Shown: one piece after another, positions 12,836-25,910 of the stretch | Numbering within the stretch: position 1 is the first letter of the stretch | How the letters are laid out: each line of letters opens with the position of its first letter | DNA from: Rhopalosiphum padi | Lineage: Eukaryota > Arthropoda > Insecta > Hemiptera > Aphididae | Direction of reading: 5' to 3' | Length of the DNA stretch: 64,000 nt | Assembly (NCBI RefSeq): GCF_020882245.1 | Contig: NC_083597.1 | Span: 72,642,152 to 72,706,151 of the forward strand | Notes under the pieces: generated by a model | The model's input: the letters and a program-made list of their open reading frames with translations, nothing else | The model's database searches: none | Told to the model about the DNA's origin: nothing | Position numbers and translations under genes: made by a program

Positions 12836-13422
12836 TAACCTTTCTACTACGAAAATGTTTACAATAACACAGTTGACCAACATAGGTTGATCAACAAAAT
12901 TCTAAATACAAAATTTATTATGTTAGTCTTTAAAAATGATATTACAATATTTTATTATAAATTATTTCTTATTAGTTATTACTTATTATATAGTTAATAT
13001 TTATATATAGTCGCAATAAAAATACATTTAAAATTATAGATATTTGGTACATATTTATTTCATTTTATTTATACAAACATACATAATAAAAATATTATAA
13101 CGATATTAAAATAGATACAAATTATACATCATGCATTCGGCTTAAATTAAATCGTAAAGCGCTCGAAGAATAATATAGTTGTTATAATACGTTTAGCACA
13201 CCGCGTGTATAATCAGAGCGATCGAAATCAAAATAAAATCGATACATCTAGCCGAAGTTTCAGGAAAACAGTTGACACGAATATTACATAGAACACATAT
13301 AATTATTATTATTATTTCAAAACATTGTTGCACTCGAGTGCACATTATTAGTGGAAAGACAACTTTGTCGTAACAACAACAACAAAAAACAGCAATAGTC
13401 GGTCGGTCGATTGTTTGGAGAT

Positions 13423-16400
13423 TTACAAGAGCGTCAGCCGCACCGGCCTGTTGAAGATCGACTTGTTCTGCAGCGCCCGGACGGCCCGCGACGCCTCCTG
13501 CGGGTTCCTGAGGTTGACGCGCGCTTCGCCGGTCGGCTTGCCGAAGTCGTTGAACCGCCGGATCACGTTCTGACTGTTCAATTCGAAACCTTCGAAGAAA
13601 TCCACGATCTGCTGGACGTCGGCCCTGTACGGCACGTTGTCCAGCGCGATCACGCACCCGGGCTGTCCGAACCCTTCGGGACCGGCGTTCGGCCCGGGTC
13701 CGGGACCGCGTATCCTGGGCGTGTAACCGCCACCGCCGCCGCCGCGACCTCCGCCGTTGTTCATGTTGAACTGTTGCTGCTGCGGCCGGCCTCCGCCACC
13801 GCCACCGCCGTACGGCGGTCCGCCGTTGTTGTGACCTCCGTACTGCTGGGGCCTCTGGTGGTGGTGCTGTTGCCTGGACGGCGGTCCTCCGCCGCCGCCC
13901 CAGGACATATCCTGGTGATGGTTGTTGCAGTGCTGTTGCATCGGTTTGGTAATGGCCTGGATCATGAACGACCGATTGATGGGCTCGACGCACACGAGGT
14001 TCGGCCCCATGTACGTTTGGTTCTTGACCATGGCCGCGCTCGCCTGTTGCGCGGACCCGAATTCGCAGTACGACTCGCCGGTGGGACGGCCGAACTTGCT
14101 GAGCATAATGTGTATCTTGTCCGGCAACACGGACGAGTCGGAGAAGAACTGAGTGATGTCCGTGTTGGTGACGGTCGTCGGCAAGCCGTACACGTACAGG
14201 CAGTTGGACCGGACGACCGGCGCACCGCCCGAAACGTTCGGGGGCGGCGGCGCCACCGGCACGGGCGAAGAAGACGACGGCGCCTGTTGGTGGTGGTTGT
14301 TGTTGCCGTGGTGGTGGTGACTGTGATGGTGGTGACGGCCGCCGCCACCGCTGTTGTCGTTCGAAAAACGTCTGCCGCCGCCGCCGGATTTGCGCTTTAT
14401 CTGCGTGTACTCTTTGTAGGAGCACCGCAGCACGGGCACAGGCGTAGAGCCCAACAAGACGCAGTCGTATCGCTTGAGCGCCGATTCGGCAGCTTCCATG
14501 TTAGTAAACTCGAGCGCGGCGCCCATGAACTCGCCATCCGGATAGAATGTCACGCGGCGCACGTCGCTGCCACCGTCGAACTCGTTCATCACGTCTTCCT
14601 CGGTCACTGTGACCGGCAGCTGTTTGAGTTTCAGATATTTGGTCGGCGGATCTTTCCGTTGTTCGTCGCCACCGTCTTCGGTCGACAACACTTCCTTGTT
14701 AGATGTTTTTTCACACACTACCAGATCGTTGTTGTCGTCGTCGTCATCGTCGTCGCTTCCTTCGTCTTCGGTTTTAGACCTGTTCGATTTCTTTTTGTCA
14801 GACGATACCGCTGGCTGATCAGTTGTGCCTTCTTCTTCGTCGTCGTCGTCCACCAAGTCCACGTGATCGACTATGTTCGGAGCCACCGCCGTAGACGGAT
14901 ACGGCCGGTCGTCCGTGTTATCCCGCTCGTACGCCTCGTCGTCCAGGTGTTTGACTACCACGTGGTTACCTTTGTACGCGGTCCCGTTGACTTTCATGGC
15001 CAAGTTCTTGTTGTTGTTGTTATCAAACCGGACGAACGCCACGCCCTGACGGTGTTTTTGGATCTTGATCGCGGACCCATCGATATGTATGCCCTCAAAC
15101 AGTTTCCGGATGTCCCCGTACGAGAACGGATTGGACATGTTGTTTACCTCCACACACAAGCCTTCAGAGTGAGGAACTTGCGCGTTCCGAACGTCGTACC
15201 TGTACCGGTCGTTGTACCGGGGTGGTATTCTTTTAGAATCGTCGAAGGGCCCTTCGTCATTGTCTCGACGAGACTGCTGCTGCTGCTGTGGAGCTTGATT
15301 AAACCTGGAATAAGGCTTACCATTTTCGTTGATCGAGCTGAACCTGGATGGTCTGCCTCCTCTCCCACCACCTTCTTGGATGTTGTGGCCACCATACCTT
15401 GGTGGCTGTTGATGCTGCTGATGGTTGAACCTGGGTCCATTGCTGTTACCGAACTCGTCGAACGACCGTTGACCTGCACCGCCACCGCGGTTATGCTGTC
15501 CCACAACGGGCGGCACGGCCTGTTGCGGTTTGTGAAATCTAGGACCTCCTCGGTTCGGGCCGAAACCTCGTTGCTCTCGGAAATCTTGTCCAGGCGGTCC
15601 TCTTCTCATACCCGGTGCGGAGTTATCGTTATACCTTCCGTGAAAATTGTTGTCGAATTCGGTTTGTCGATCGTCCTCGTCATCACTACCGCCACCTCCA
15701 TATACGTTAGCGCGGAAATCATTGTCAGGAACGTACGGCTGCTGCTGCTGCTGATGTGGGCGGTTTCCGCCACTCGATGGCCATCGATTCATTAGCGGCG
15801 GCGGTTGTTGTGGCTGCTGCTGCTGCTGTTGTTGTTGTTGTTGTTGATGAAAAGAATTCTGAGGAAGTATGACGGGAATGATGGGTGGCTGGGGTGGCGA
15901 CCTAAATTGCGGGAATCCGGCAATGCTGCCGGGTATTGCGTTGTTCATCATCGTGGCTGGCTGATGATTTTCTACCCCAGCCATCGCTGCCTGCTGTTGC
16001 TGCATGTTGTCATATTGACAGGACCAAGGATTGATTTGAGCCTGTTGATCGCCGATCAACTTACCGTCTGCCCCTTTGTTGGCGACTGGTGACCGTGACC
16101 TTTGCGATTTGCCTCCACTTCCTCGGCTCGACGAGTTTCTGCCATCGCCGCGATACCTATCCCTAGACCTGTCTCTCCCACGGCTCCGGTCCCGGCGCCG
16201 CCGGTCTCTAGACCTCGACCTTTCCCGTCTACCACTACCACCACCACCACTACGTGACGACTTGGACCGCCGTTCTCGGGATTTCGACCGAGATCGGTCA
16301 CTACGTTTGTGGCTCTTATCGTCACGATCTCTGTTCTCCAATGATTTTGGAGACAAAAGCTGTTGCTGCATTTGTTGCTGTTTGTCTTGGGGCATAAGTG

Positions 16401-17090
16401 CCGACATGTTGTCCATTAAGGGTTGTCTGCGCAACATCTGCGCACCGAGTCGGTCGGGCCTCACCTGTTGTTGTGGCTGCGGTAGGACCTATGCGAGAAA
16501 AAATTGACATTATTTGTTGCTTTTTAAAAGGAGAAATTTATTTATCGTCATACAACGGGATCGACTTCATTGTTCGGACGCAAATATATACAAGTATTCT
16601 GTATATATACCTTAGCAGTCAACGGTGGCTGCAATGACCCAACTATGGGGATCTGAGGCTGTTGCATCAAATTTTGCTGCATGTATGCGTTATACAAGGT
16701 TTGTTGTCGGGCTGTATCGATTACTTTTTGCATCTCATTACGCGAGCTCAACAGAAGTCTGATCTGCACGTCTTTGATGCATCCACCGTCCGAAAGCATA
16801 GCCTGTCTAGCGTCTTCGTCAGTACTGCAGAATTGTAAAAATGACAATAAGAATACGCAATAGATATCAACGCTGTGATGATGAGACTCGTTCACCACCA
16901 ATGATGATTTATTGATACTTATTAAATTTACTATTACGCAAGTTTACCTGAAAGAGATGAAGACGTCGCCTTTTTCACCCCCGACGATATGAACTCCACC
17001 TTCGGGTATCGATAACCCTTGGAAGTACTGTCTAATATCCGCGGCGTTGGCCGCCCAAGGCAGATTTTGCAATCTAATTATTACACTCAT
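13423..17090 (-). CDS. RBM12: RBM12-like RNA-binding protein with five RRM domains
   Basis: Nuclear RNA-binding protein. Exons on the minus strand: 17090-16948, 16824-16611, 16488-13423; all junctions are GT/AG and in frame, giving 1140 aa. The start at 17090 gives MSVIIRLQNLP, and the first RRM (about aa 1-80, with GGVHIVGGEKGD and STDEDAR) is nearly collinear with vertebrate RBM12. Next come an Arg/Ser-rich segment (about aa 170-250), a polyglutamine run (near aa 335), and long Gln/Pro/Gly/Arg-rich linkers. Then RRM2 (about 560-640), an acidic segment, RRM3 (about 740-815), RRM4 (after His- and Gly-rich stretches), and a C-terminal RRM5 (about 1062-1140; CVIALDNVPY...PTGEARVNL) ending the protein, as in RBM12. 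Exon 3 is strongly GC-rich, unlike its surroundings, which leaves long meaningless open frames on the opposite strand. The RBM12 family call is firm; orthology to RBM12 rather than RBM12B is not resolved. Confidence 0.9.
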
Positions 17091-17498
17091 GATGGTAACT
17101 GAAAAAATAATAACGAATTTTTATTTAACGTACGTTTCTATGAATTGTTTCTTATTTACTATATAATACACAGTACAAAATACAAATGCACTTCAGGACC
17201 TGACATACATAGAACATAGTAAATTATGAAAAACTGGAATGGCGATTCTATTAAGTATAAATCATTGAAAGTAGGTACTACTATATTATAAACGACCTGA
17301 AAATTGCAATACAGCAGTTCGTACATTTTAATATCACGTTTGTTTTGTATATTTAATAGTTCATACTCAGATATACGTTGTATAATTAATACTATTTAGA
17401 AAAAAAAAACATTTTATTCCCTGATTCAATAAGATTAATTATTATTTTTACTTTTGAAGTATACTAAAAAACTATACATTTGATACCTAAATATATAC

Positions 17499-17580
17499 CT
17501 GTAATACTTAGATGATGACTCGACAAAATGTCGCTCACTCTGAATTTTGAAGCAAACACAATGTACGCTCCGTCAAAAAT
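17499..17580 (-). other. Possible 5' untranslated exon of the RBM12-like gene
   Basis: The coding start at 17090 sits 9 bp after a minus-strand acceptor (TTTTTTCAG at about 17100), implying an upstream noncoding exon. The best nearby donor is ACAG|GTATATAT at 17499/17498, preceded by more GC-rich DNA up to about 17580. This is inference from splice signals only. Confidence 0.35.
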
Positions 17581-18809
17581 TAAGTCATTGTGAAATTAAT
17601 TTAATACAAAATAATTACAAGTTTATTTTTAATAATTAAATACCAAAAAATAAATATTATTAGTTGCAACTAGGTATATAGTTATTTATCAAATAACTTG
17701 GAAACAAAGCCGTAAACTTACAATTAATACAAAATTAATCACCATGTATTTAAATAGATACCTAATATATATATTGTTTACTATACATTTGAAATATTAA
17801 ATTTTATTATTTACATTTAGACTATCTGATTGCCACCAGCTGATTAATAAAATAATACATTTTAAGTATCGTAAAAAACGAAACATTTCTTAAGCACTTT
17901 AGCCTAAAAAAGAATCCAAGCTCAAATATTAAGTAAAAGGTACAATTTTTTTTTTAAAACTAAATATAATTTAATATGTTTATGGCCAGTACAAAAAAAA
18001 AAACCATAATCATGTTAATTTGATTTATAAAATCTCCGTAGTATATTTAATAGGTATATTCAATAGGATGATACTTGAAATAAATTGTAAACAATATTTG
18101 TTTATAATTTTCCGACTTCTATTAGTTCTATTCGACTATAATTATCGGTACGTACAGAGGTATAATTAATAATGTGCGTCAGGGTGCACGATATGCTTTA
18201 TTTTGAGCGTGGCACACGTACAATCGTACTTATTTCTTCAGTACTATGTATTCAGTCAGGGAGAAATATTCATATCGATTAACCCTTAAATCCTAGACAG
18301 TGAGACACTAAAGTAGACTTCTTATATCTACGTTACATAAACGTTGTATATATTTCATAGGTCAATTTATTACGTAGAAATCTGATATATACTTAATACT
18401 AATTTTTTATTCTTAATAAAATTTAGATAATAAATTACAAAAATTATTTCTTAAACAGTTGCCAAAAAAAAGTTGTATTTTAAGTTTTTAGAATCTATAT
18501 GTGCCGCTCAAACAGTATTCGCGTAACTCTAAAGTGACAAAATAAAATTTATTTTAAAGCAGAACTAATATTTTCAAGGTTGTTGCTGGGCCTGAGGGTT
18601 AATCAATCTTCTATTATTATGATTTTGTCACTTTAAAAATCTAGATTAGCTTATGAGCCAGGAAAAAAATATATTCTAATTTTATAATGATAGGTACATA
18701 GTAAAAACTAATTAACATTATTATATAATATGTAGATCAATATTTTATAGTTTATAAATCTATGATAAATAAAATTAACGATTTTTTGAAAATTGGGATA
18801 TCTGATGGT

Positions 18810-19214
18810 CATAGGCGTAACTAATACTTTAAATTAAGGGGGCTATGGAGTTTTAAAAGTGTTTTATAACAAAAAAGTGTATTTATGGGAACATAATTGC
18901 CTCCACGGCACACAGTTGTTTTAATTATCTAGAAAAATTCTGAGTTAAATTTAGTTGGATTAATAATTAATAATGCATAAAATTCTTCATTTTACCCGAA
19001 TTCCATAAAATATAAAAGGTATAATTATACTAAATATAATAATTAATAATATTCTACATCAAAAACTGTACATATACAATAAACGGTATACTTCTTTAAT
19101 ATGATATTTTCAAACATAAACCGTAACTTTTTGTTTTCATAAAGAAAAGTATAGGGCTTTTGAGAAATTCTAGGGGAATTGAAGTCCACCCAAGCTCCCC
19201 TAGTTACGCCTATG
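18810..19214. mobile_element. MITE-like element, CATAGGCGTAACTA terminal repeats
   Basis: A 405-bp segment opening with CATAGGCGTAACTAA and closing with CTAGTTACGCCTATG, i.e. inverted repeats of about 14 bp, with a GGGGG-type block just inside the left end and CCCC inside the right. The terminus resembles the CAGTGGCGTAAC ends of the hAT-type MITEs at 28612, 46001 and 57444. A clean 8-bp target duplication was not found (flanks share only TGATG, offset). Confidence 0.6.
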
Positions 19215-21576
19215 CAGTGATGACCTATTATATTTTTTATACCCGTATGGGTACGTCGCTATACATTTTCAGAAGTCACTACTGCAGTGTTTTAAATAAA
19301 CTAAATATTTATTAGATCTTGCCTGTATAAACTTGGCAATTTTTCAACTTAACTAGTAAATGCACGCATAACCGTATCAAGTCGCTATAGGTATACTACC
19401 AAAAAAGGGAGTACGAAATTTTCTGAACGCCTTTCACTTTTTGGTTTAACTGACTCGATTTTAATCTATATACAGGTGCCTATATATAATAATAGTAATT
19501 TACCTCAATATCATGTAGATAAAATATGCACGCATTTAGTACAACGGTTAGAATGTAATTTATTTTATCATCTGAGTACACCGTAATCTGACCTAACACA
19601 ACATTAATAATACATATACCTATACTTAGATTATTTTATGATTATAATATGTCTATATAAATTTTAAGCTGACGTAACAAAATAATCTCTTTAATTTTAT
19701 ATTTTATTGTAAAACAATGGCAAATAGACTACCATGCGTGTTTCTGCCGTCGGTCAAGATAAAAAACTAGAAAGTTGATGCATCGGCCATAAATCATAAT
19801 TCGTAAACCAATACATTTATTTTTACTTTTTAGAATGAAAACATCCATTTTTAATTTTATATACTGAAGAATATTTTTTGCTGTATTTCCATACATAAAA
19901 ATCAAATGAGTAGTTTAAGAGTTAACTTATCAGTATTTAAAGTTATGCGAAGTGGAGTAGTACGGAGATATCCCGTCAAATGTTGGTCTTTAACTACGAT
20001 TATGGAAATTATGTAAAAAAAAATATTTTCAAGAACGTTAATAGATATTGAAATAATGAATGTTGTTTGATAAAAGAATCACCCAGCATTGAGTACATAT
20101 ATTATAAATGAGACAGCAGACTTTTTTCTCAAGTAATGTATTTAAAATACTAGGTAGGTATAGGTAAACTCAAATACCTATCTACCTTGAAAAAGCATTT
20201 GAATTATTTTTCATATACGTTTAGTAATTATTTTGTAAGTTTGTAATCAAAGTACCATACTGTTATAATATAGTAAATAGTAATTTATTATATTTATTTA
20301 TTAAATAATTGTTTATTGCATTTTAGACGCATATTTAAGTTATAACGTCCGCCATGTTGGTTCTTTTTTGTGATGATCACTACGCCCTCATTGTATACAA
20401 CATTATTATTTAAGTGGAAAAAACCCATAAGTATTCAATCAATACTTAAAAAACGTTTACACAAATACTTTATAACACTAACACGTAAAATTGATAATAT
20501 AAATATTGATATAAATATAAAACATCTGAATTTGGATAATATTATATTGGAAAATTTTTTCATTTTCTTTAGATACCTACGAGAGCAGCGATTGTCCAGT
20601 GCGCAGAGCGAAAAGTTTGTTAAATTCAGATAAAACCAATAGTAGGTACTTACCTACCTAGTACCTACTTATATAAAAAAAATATACAAGATTCCTAGAT
20701 AAAACAGTAAAACCTACTGTACAATGATAATTTATCACACTGAATTAAAATTAACACATTACTTACATAAAAAAATAAATACCGACTTAACAAAAATCGA
20801 TATAACCTTATTTTTTAGTTACAGTAGTTAGTAAGAAAAACTCATGCAATACATTTTCAAGATTTTCCCATTAGAAAAAAAATTATGAAATAGTATTATC
20901 TATAGTAGGTAGGATATTATACCACGAAAAAAACCTAAAAATAATCCAAAATATATAGAAAATTTTATTATTGACTAGAAAATGTATGCGATTATTCATT
21001 TTTGAATTACAATAAAACAAAAAGATCAATTTAGTCAAATACTGGTAGGCAATACGTAGATAAATTCGTTTTTTTTTAATATTATTAGAGGTGTATAGGT
21101 ACTATAATTAAGTCCGCGATTGGGAATTGAAAAATATACTAATTAAGTTTTAAGGATTATTTCAAGTGTAATAAAAAATCTACCTTAAAGCAAATCGTAT
21201 TTTAAATGGTGATATGAAATTAATACTATAGGTAGTTGAAAAATCAATAATAAAACCAACATATTATCTTATTATAATGCTTTACAGACTTTAGACTCGT
21301 GTATTGAGTTTATTCAGAAAATTATATAAATAAATACTAACGTATGAAATATTTATCATGGTGAAAACAACGGTGCAAATAATTTTATGATATAAATAGC
21401 TTAAAGTTAGTACTTATAAATACATTCAAAATGTCATCATATGTATAAAAATAATTATAAAATAATAGTATACGTAATGGTAAAAAAAGATTTCAGCTCC
21501 GACGGTTGATAGTTTTTAATTTAAAAATATAAATTAAGTCGTTATTGGAAAATACATTATTTTTGTCCCCATAACT

Positions 21577-21712
21577 GAACGGGAAAAAATTATACTAATT
21601 GAGTCCCTGGTGTAAACGAAAAATGTACTAATTGAGTCCCTGGTATAAACGAAAAATGTACTAATTGAGTCCATGATTAGGAATCGAAAAATATACTTAT
21701 TAAGTGCTAGGA
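21577..21712. repeat. 33-bp tandem repeat
   Basis: About three to four units of 33 bp beginning at 21601, 21634 and 21667, consensus containing ACTAATTGAGTCCCTGG and AAACGAAAAATGT. Because 33 is a multiple of three, the array creates a repetitive open frame on the minus strand that should not be called a gene. A related single unit occurs near 21105-21150 in the same orientation. Confidence 0.75.
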
Positions 21713-23863
21713 TTATGCCAGTAGAATGTTTTACCACTGTTTCCTGATAATATTTTTGAAAATTAAATATCCAAAAGTTTGCATTAAATCATTAACTTTC
21801 TAAAATGTGGGTTTAATTTACAAATGCATTGACAAGAACCACTAATAGTTGTAAATCATTGTACTAAAAATTTAATGCTGTGTTTTTATGGCCCATCTTA
21901 ATTCTTAATATTTATCAGTTTATAAATATTTTATAAATGTATAATATGAAACATTTATCAACATGAAAAGTACTTACATAATTGATTCAAGAAATTATAT
22001 ATACACCGAAGAAAAATAAATCAGGAAGCAAATGTAGCTGCTTCATTAAAATAATACTATTTGAATAAATATAGTCTCTGATAAATTGTTACCAATAAGA
22101 AAATCGATTTACATTACTTACTTATACACATAAGCAAATAACAATTGAATTAAATAAATATTACGCCAATTTATTATTATATTATATTTTAAGAGGATGT
22201 ATCAAGGATATATTGAGCCCATTAAGGCATACCTCTCACAACAAAATTAAAGTTAAAAATATTATTGGCGTTCTTAGTTATTGGTTAGTTTTACAATATT
22301 TTGGTTTTTGAGTGACTTATGATATTACTTAACTGTTAAAATTTTACTTACTCAAAACGCTTAAAAATCAAAATATAATAAAAATCCAATGAAAGAAAAT
22401 GTATACCTAATTGAAATTACTCACGAGTGTCAAATTTATAATATACTTGTAATAATAATAAAAAAAAAAGTTGTGGTTAACTATCAAAATGTTTCCAATA
22501 TCTTAAGACTTAAGTAATAATGACTTAATATTACATTATTTTATCTCTCCGTAAATGATTTCGATTGATTTGCATTATTTTAAATTTTGTATTAAAATAT
22601 AGTTGTTCAAGTATATACGCCATAATAAAATTATGACGATACTATAAAGCATGTATTATTATCGATGCCGATTGTATTTTAATATATAATATGAGTATTC
22701 TGCGTGTTAAAATAACATTATTTCCCATGACTCCCCTTCTCAACTATGAATTCGGTGTTACCCCAGTGGCCCAGTTTAGACATAGCTTTTACGAACATTC
22801 AACTCCATTAAGACTAATCATTACGATGATAAGTATATTGCACGTGATAACAAAAGAAAATATAGATTTCTTTACCCTATCACATATTTAATATACTTAC
22901 TTTCACGACGAATTACTTCATAATACATATAGGTATCTCTAGATGACAAAATGCTGCAAAAAAATAACTAATTTTTGAAAATAAATAATTCGCGTGTATA
23001 AGACGTGCAGAACCGTTGCCAGTCTTGAGCCTGTAAAAAACAGGAAAAAATTTGCTGGTCCAAGTGAGCAGTGTAGCACAATTGCCTGTACAACTATATA
23101 TCGGTATAAAAACAGGTCTAGGTCGTATTTAAATGATAATACATACAAAATATCGATCTGTTATATTATGTAGAAGGTAAATTATTACTATTTACTAAAA
23201 TACCGTTACATATTTATATACAAGTATTTAATGTGTAGTTATTAGTACCACCGACTGTTTTACTAGAAAATAACCTTATCTTAGTGCGATCAATATAGCT
23301 ATAGGTATGTATCAATTTATCGAAATTCGAGACTAAGTAGGACATAAGTTGAATTGATTTGTATCATCACTCAGTTCTGTTTCAGTATCATTTTGGAATA
23401 CCAATTTCGTTCAAAGAAACAAAAACGTACATGGTGAATTGGTGAATATTAATTGAGTTCGCATTTGATAAAAGTAAAATATTAATATTAATCTCTTACT
23501 GACGTATAATACGTAGGCGATTATATGATAATATTTTAATCATTTTCATGATTTTCAACAAATAAATATTTATTATGATTAATAAAATAAAAAAGAAGAA
23601 AAAATTCAGATATAACATTCAAAACCAATAAAAAGTATTTTATTTAAGTAATATTTGTTTTCTTCGTGGCAGGAGGAACCGTATCTCTTAGTTTTATACA
23701 AGTAAATAAATATGAATAAATTTGAGTATTATTGTAAAAAGATTCCATTTAAATTTGACCGAAAAGATTTGGTGTGCTATGTAGGGAGTGTGTACAAAAA
23801 ATAGTCTACATAATACTAATTGAGATAAAATTTAATTATCAAACAAATACTCTTGTCTATTAA

Positions 23864-23997
23864 AATTGGATCAGTACAGGCGGTTAATTTATGTGCATGG
23901 ACGTGGTTTTGTTTCGAAAGACACGGCGGGTAAATCAACGGGTGGTCGACTTGGTGGGGACCGTCCCATCTGCACGCCGCCCCGTACTGATCTCATT
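23864..23997. mobile_element. Short GC-rich MITE flanked by TTAA
   Basis: The ends AATTGGATCAGTAC and GTACTGATCTCATT form an inverted repeat with one small mismatch region. They are flanked on both sides by TTAA (23860-23863 and 23998-24001), the target duplication used by piggyBac-type transposases. The interior is unusually GC-rich for this region. No coding capacity. The superfamily assignment is inference from TTAA only. Confidence 0.5.
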
Positions 23998-25779
23998 TTA
24001 AAAAGACTAAAAATGAATCAATTTGTCTGTCAAGTAGTTTAAGTGCAGTTAGAAATATATAAACATAATTTGTGTATACCTACAGAAAATTCAAAATTAA
24101 TATTACAGTTAAAGTTGTTATTATATATCTTTGTTAATATATATACCTGATTGAAGACAATGTATACAATGTATATTATTCTAAATAATTTTGAATCCAG
24201 GACAGAAAACGAATATTTCTTTAGATTAACGAGGACCGGGATGGAACTAGCAGTATATCATTCATAAGTGGTGAATTACAATAATTTGAACTTGAAGCAA
24301 TTATTAGCGACGAGTCTTTGTAAGATGTATAATTTACGTATGCGGAATGTAATCCGTCATGTTTTAAGTGAAAACACTTGACAAGTATACTCGTGTTGAT
24401 GGCGCGTCTCACTCCTTTTATAATATTTTGTGCGTTAAATTGTTTACATGAGCAAGATATGGTGGTAACATAGGTATATGGTCCAAAATATACCCGTATC
24501 AATCGTAGGTGAATTGGTTTTTTTTTAACGTGTCGTCGTGATATTATGTATAATCGACTTACAACGTGTGTATCTTTTCCATTCAGTTCTTATATTATTA
24601 TGGATGGCTGTGGAGAGTATTATGCAATTTTATTTCGTATAAAAACTTAACATACTGCAAAAATATATTTTATACTCTGAACAAAATAATGAAAAACCAG
24701 TTGCAAAAAAAAAAAAATGTTCACGTTTATCGCTTTGTATGTGTAACAAGACACGACGTAGGTATACATTACTAATACTTTGTTTTATAATATTATACTT
24801 GGCTGATGGCTGTAGAAATGCACACGTCTTACGCTTAATGTACATAATTATTAGTAAGAAAACGATTTCTCTAGACATCGTCAAATGTGATAACTGTGCT
24901 TGAGATAGTTAAATTTTTTTTATCATTAATTATATAAGTCTATCTATCGACTTAATGTTACAAGATCATCACTGAATACAAACGATAACAACGAAAAATC
25001 GTTTTCGAGTTATTTACTATTACAATATACTGTTCTTCACAAAAACTCCATAATTTAGTTTTTAAGTCACTTATTTTTTTTATTTTTTTGATGGAAGTAT
25101 ATGTAGTTTAAGGTAAAGGAAATTAAATATATTTTTATTTAAGTTAAAACGTCGTAACTTATGAACACAACTTAGAACAAATATATGATTTTCTTTTATT
25201 TAAAAGATTAAGTTGTTAGACAATGTTAATTTATTTAATTAATAAGTGTTACTATTATATATTTTTAAATTAGATACCTAATGTACTTAATTATAATAAA
25301 AAATGTTCACCTGAAACTGATTGATGAATTTTATTTGATAGAATTACGACAATTGTAATAAGTCTAGGTATTTAAATATATTATTTAAGTTTTTTTCATT
25401 GTTTTTTTTTTTTTTTTTTTTTTAAGTTATCATAGGTTCCATTTTTAATATAGATAACAAGTTTTCGTGCAAATGAGTGGGGTCTGCCAAGGTTAGGTTT
25501 AAGCAGCTTTTTTTTATAAGTATTTTCTTTTTTTTGTTGAACGACCCAAATTTGATTTCATTTTCATTCTGAACCAAAAACCAACAACTCATAAAGTTTC
25601 AATAGCATGAACCAAAAATAATTTAAGTTTTATACTGTTATAGTACATCAACTATTCATTTAGTAGTAACTAATAATAATTGGTAACACGGAAGAAAAGA
25701 AATATATTTTTATATGCGTATTTGCCAATTATTTAAAAAAAAAAAAAAATGATAACTCGATAACTAATAGAATCAGGAA

Positions 25780-25910
25780 TAGGATTAAAATCTGACCCGC
25801 GATGTATACTTTCATTAAAAAAAAATCGAAATAACCGGTGAAGTAGTTTTAGAGAATATGTGTGACAAAGATTTCCATTTTCAAATTTTTATATATAGAT
25901 AGATATATAC
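25780..25910 (+). mobile_element. Possible 3' tail of a non-LTR retrotransposon (RTE-like style)
   Basis: The sequence running GAATATGTGTGACAAAG ... TTTTTATATATAGATAGATA resembles the 3' ends of RTE/L2-type retrotransposons, which finish in a short tandem repeat. No reverse transcriptase sequence was recognised upstream, so the call is tentative. Confidence 0.3.

Larger units (their letters stand above)
9824..13057. other. Intergenic AT-rich DNA with retroelement debris
   Basis: No credible gene seen. It holds the non-LTR relic at 10425-10830 and a short phrase-repeat patch at 12725-12835 in which CGCCCTAACGGTAMAAATGAT-like units recur. The rest is AT-rich with TAGGTA motifs. Candidate poly(A) signals for the minus-strand RBM12-like gene (AATAAA read on the minus strand) lie near 13055-13075. 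Confidence 0.5.

Noticed and set aside
13411..15795. 794-codon open frame on the plus strand, and other long frames at 13193-14425 and 13962-14348
   Set aside because: They lie antisense to or out of frame with the RBM12-like exon, are low-complexity Val/Arg-rich, and arise because the GC-rich repetitive exon lacks stop codons on every strand.
24221..24502. 93-codon minus-strand open frame
   Set aside because: No domain, no flanking splice-compatible exon, composition typical of chance in AT-rich DNA.
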